NCBI GenBank assembly: GCA_964413425.1
Contig: CAYPST010000042.1
Coordinates: 1-32,143, forward strand
Length of the DNA stretch: 32,143 nucleotides
DNA from: DATFLS01 sp964413425
Lineage (GTDB): Bacteria; Fidelibacterota; JAANXI01
Direction of reading: 5' to 3'
Part shown: piece after piece, positions 32,011 through 32,143 of the stretch
Layout of the letters: each line of letters begins with the position of its first letter
Position numbering within the stretch: position 1 is the first letter of the stretch
Notes under the pieces: generated by a model
Seen by the model: the letters and a program-made list of their open reading frames with translations, nothing else
The model's database searches: none
What the model was told of the DNA's origin: nothing
Made by a program: the position numbers and the translations under genes

Positions 32011-32143
32011 TTGTTTTAATTTATTTTGTTTAAAATAATCCCTACTTGTTAATTTATTGGCCCAAAATATCTATTCGATTTCCGCACCCAACTTAAGTTT
32101 GACAGCAAAACCTCAAAAATAGGGGGCAATTCCTTATAGACCC
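32011..32143. other. AT-rich sequence after the nuclease-like gene
   Basis: Non-coding as far as visible. A T-rich stretch right after the stop lacks a strong hairpin. The window ends before the island's right border can be seen. Confidence 0.4.

Noticed and set aside
1..32143. CRISPR array, rRNA operon, complete insertion sequence or prophage
   Set aside because: I saw no regularly spaced direct repeats, no rRNA sequence, no intact transposase and no phage structural genes.

Overview
The window reads as chromosomal DNA of a Gram-negative bacterium at roughly 50-53% GC by eye. It carries a periplasmic and an outer-membrane c-type cytochrome, an LptF/LptG permease, PBP1A, cobalamin-dependent MetH and a CHASE2 adenylate cyclase. 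Short palindromic repeats are scattered between genes, and two tRNA promoters fit TTG...TAnnTT spacing. Together these suggest the Fibrobacterota-Chlorobiota-Bacteroidota side of the tree (for example Calditrichota, Marinimicrobia, Balneolota or Ignavibacteriota). This placement is inference; there is no rRNA here to settle it.

Layout. 1-3360: a pentaheme cytochrome c and a monoheme beta-barrel-like protein form an operon behind a ~0.7 kb leader, closed by a 15-bp hairpin. 3394-19559: a long minus-strand housekeeping block with an SH3b-M48 protease, CHASE2 adenylate cyclase, class II aldolase, fumarase C, a cysteine-less peroxiredoxin-fold protein, CysQ, MetH, a HAD phosphatase, pyruvate kinase, an AI-2E-family permease and an unknown protein. 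Upstream of metH lie a structured GC-rich leader and a palindromic mini-element (15481-15654) that may carry metH's promoter. 19638-19789: tRNA-His(GUG) with promoter and terminator.

19796-23505 is an accessory zone best read as a decayed integron. A frameshifted, truncated integron-integrase N-terminus (23229-23505, plus strand) faces away from a minus-strand series of unrelated single-function genes (VapBC, FkbM methyltransferase, an unknown 152-aa protein) separated by attC-like intervals. A group II intron 3'-end-like piece sits beside the integrase, and a broken second vapBC pair lies at the far end, where the last cassette gene has fused into it. 23506-24068 is non-coding repeat debris.

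24069-28967 returns to core genes: PBP1A, a THEP1-type NTPase, a gamma-carbonic anhydrase-like protein and an LptF/LptG permease.

29025-29510 holds tRNA-Pro(UGG) with a strong terminator, preceded by a broken partial copy of the same tRNA interrupted by a 56-bp palindromic insert. Beyond the tRNA the composition drops to about one third GC. Two overlapping plus-strand genes follow: an unrecognised 388-aa protein, and a 343-aa protein with a PD-(D/E)XK nuclease core including a QxxxY motif. This tRNA-adjacent AT-rich pair is the best candidate in the window for an undescribed (possibly defence) system.
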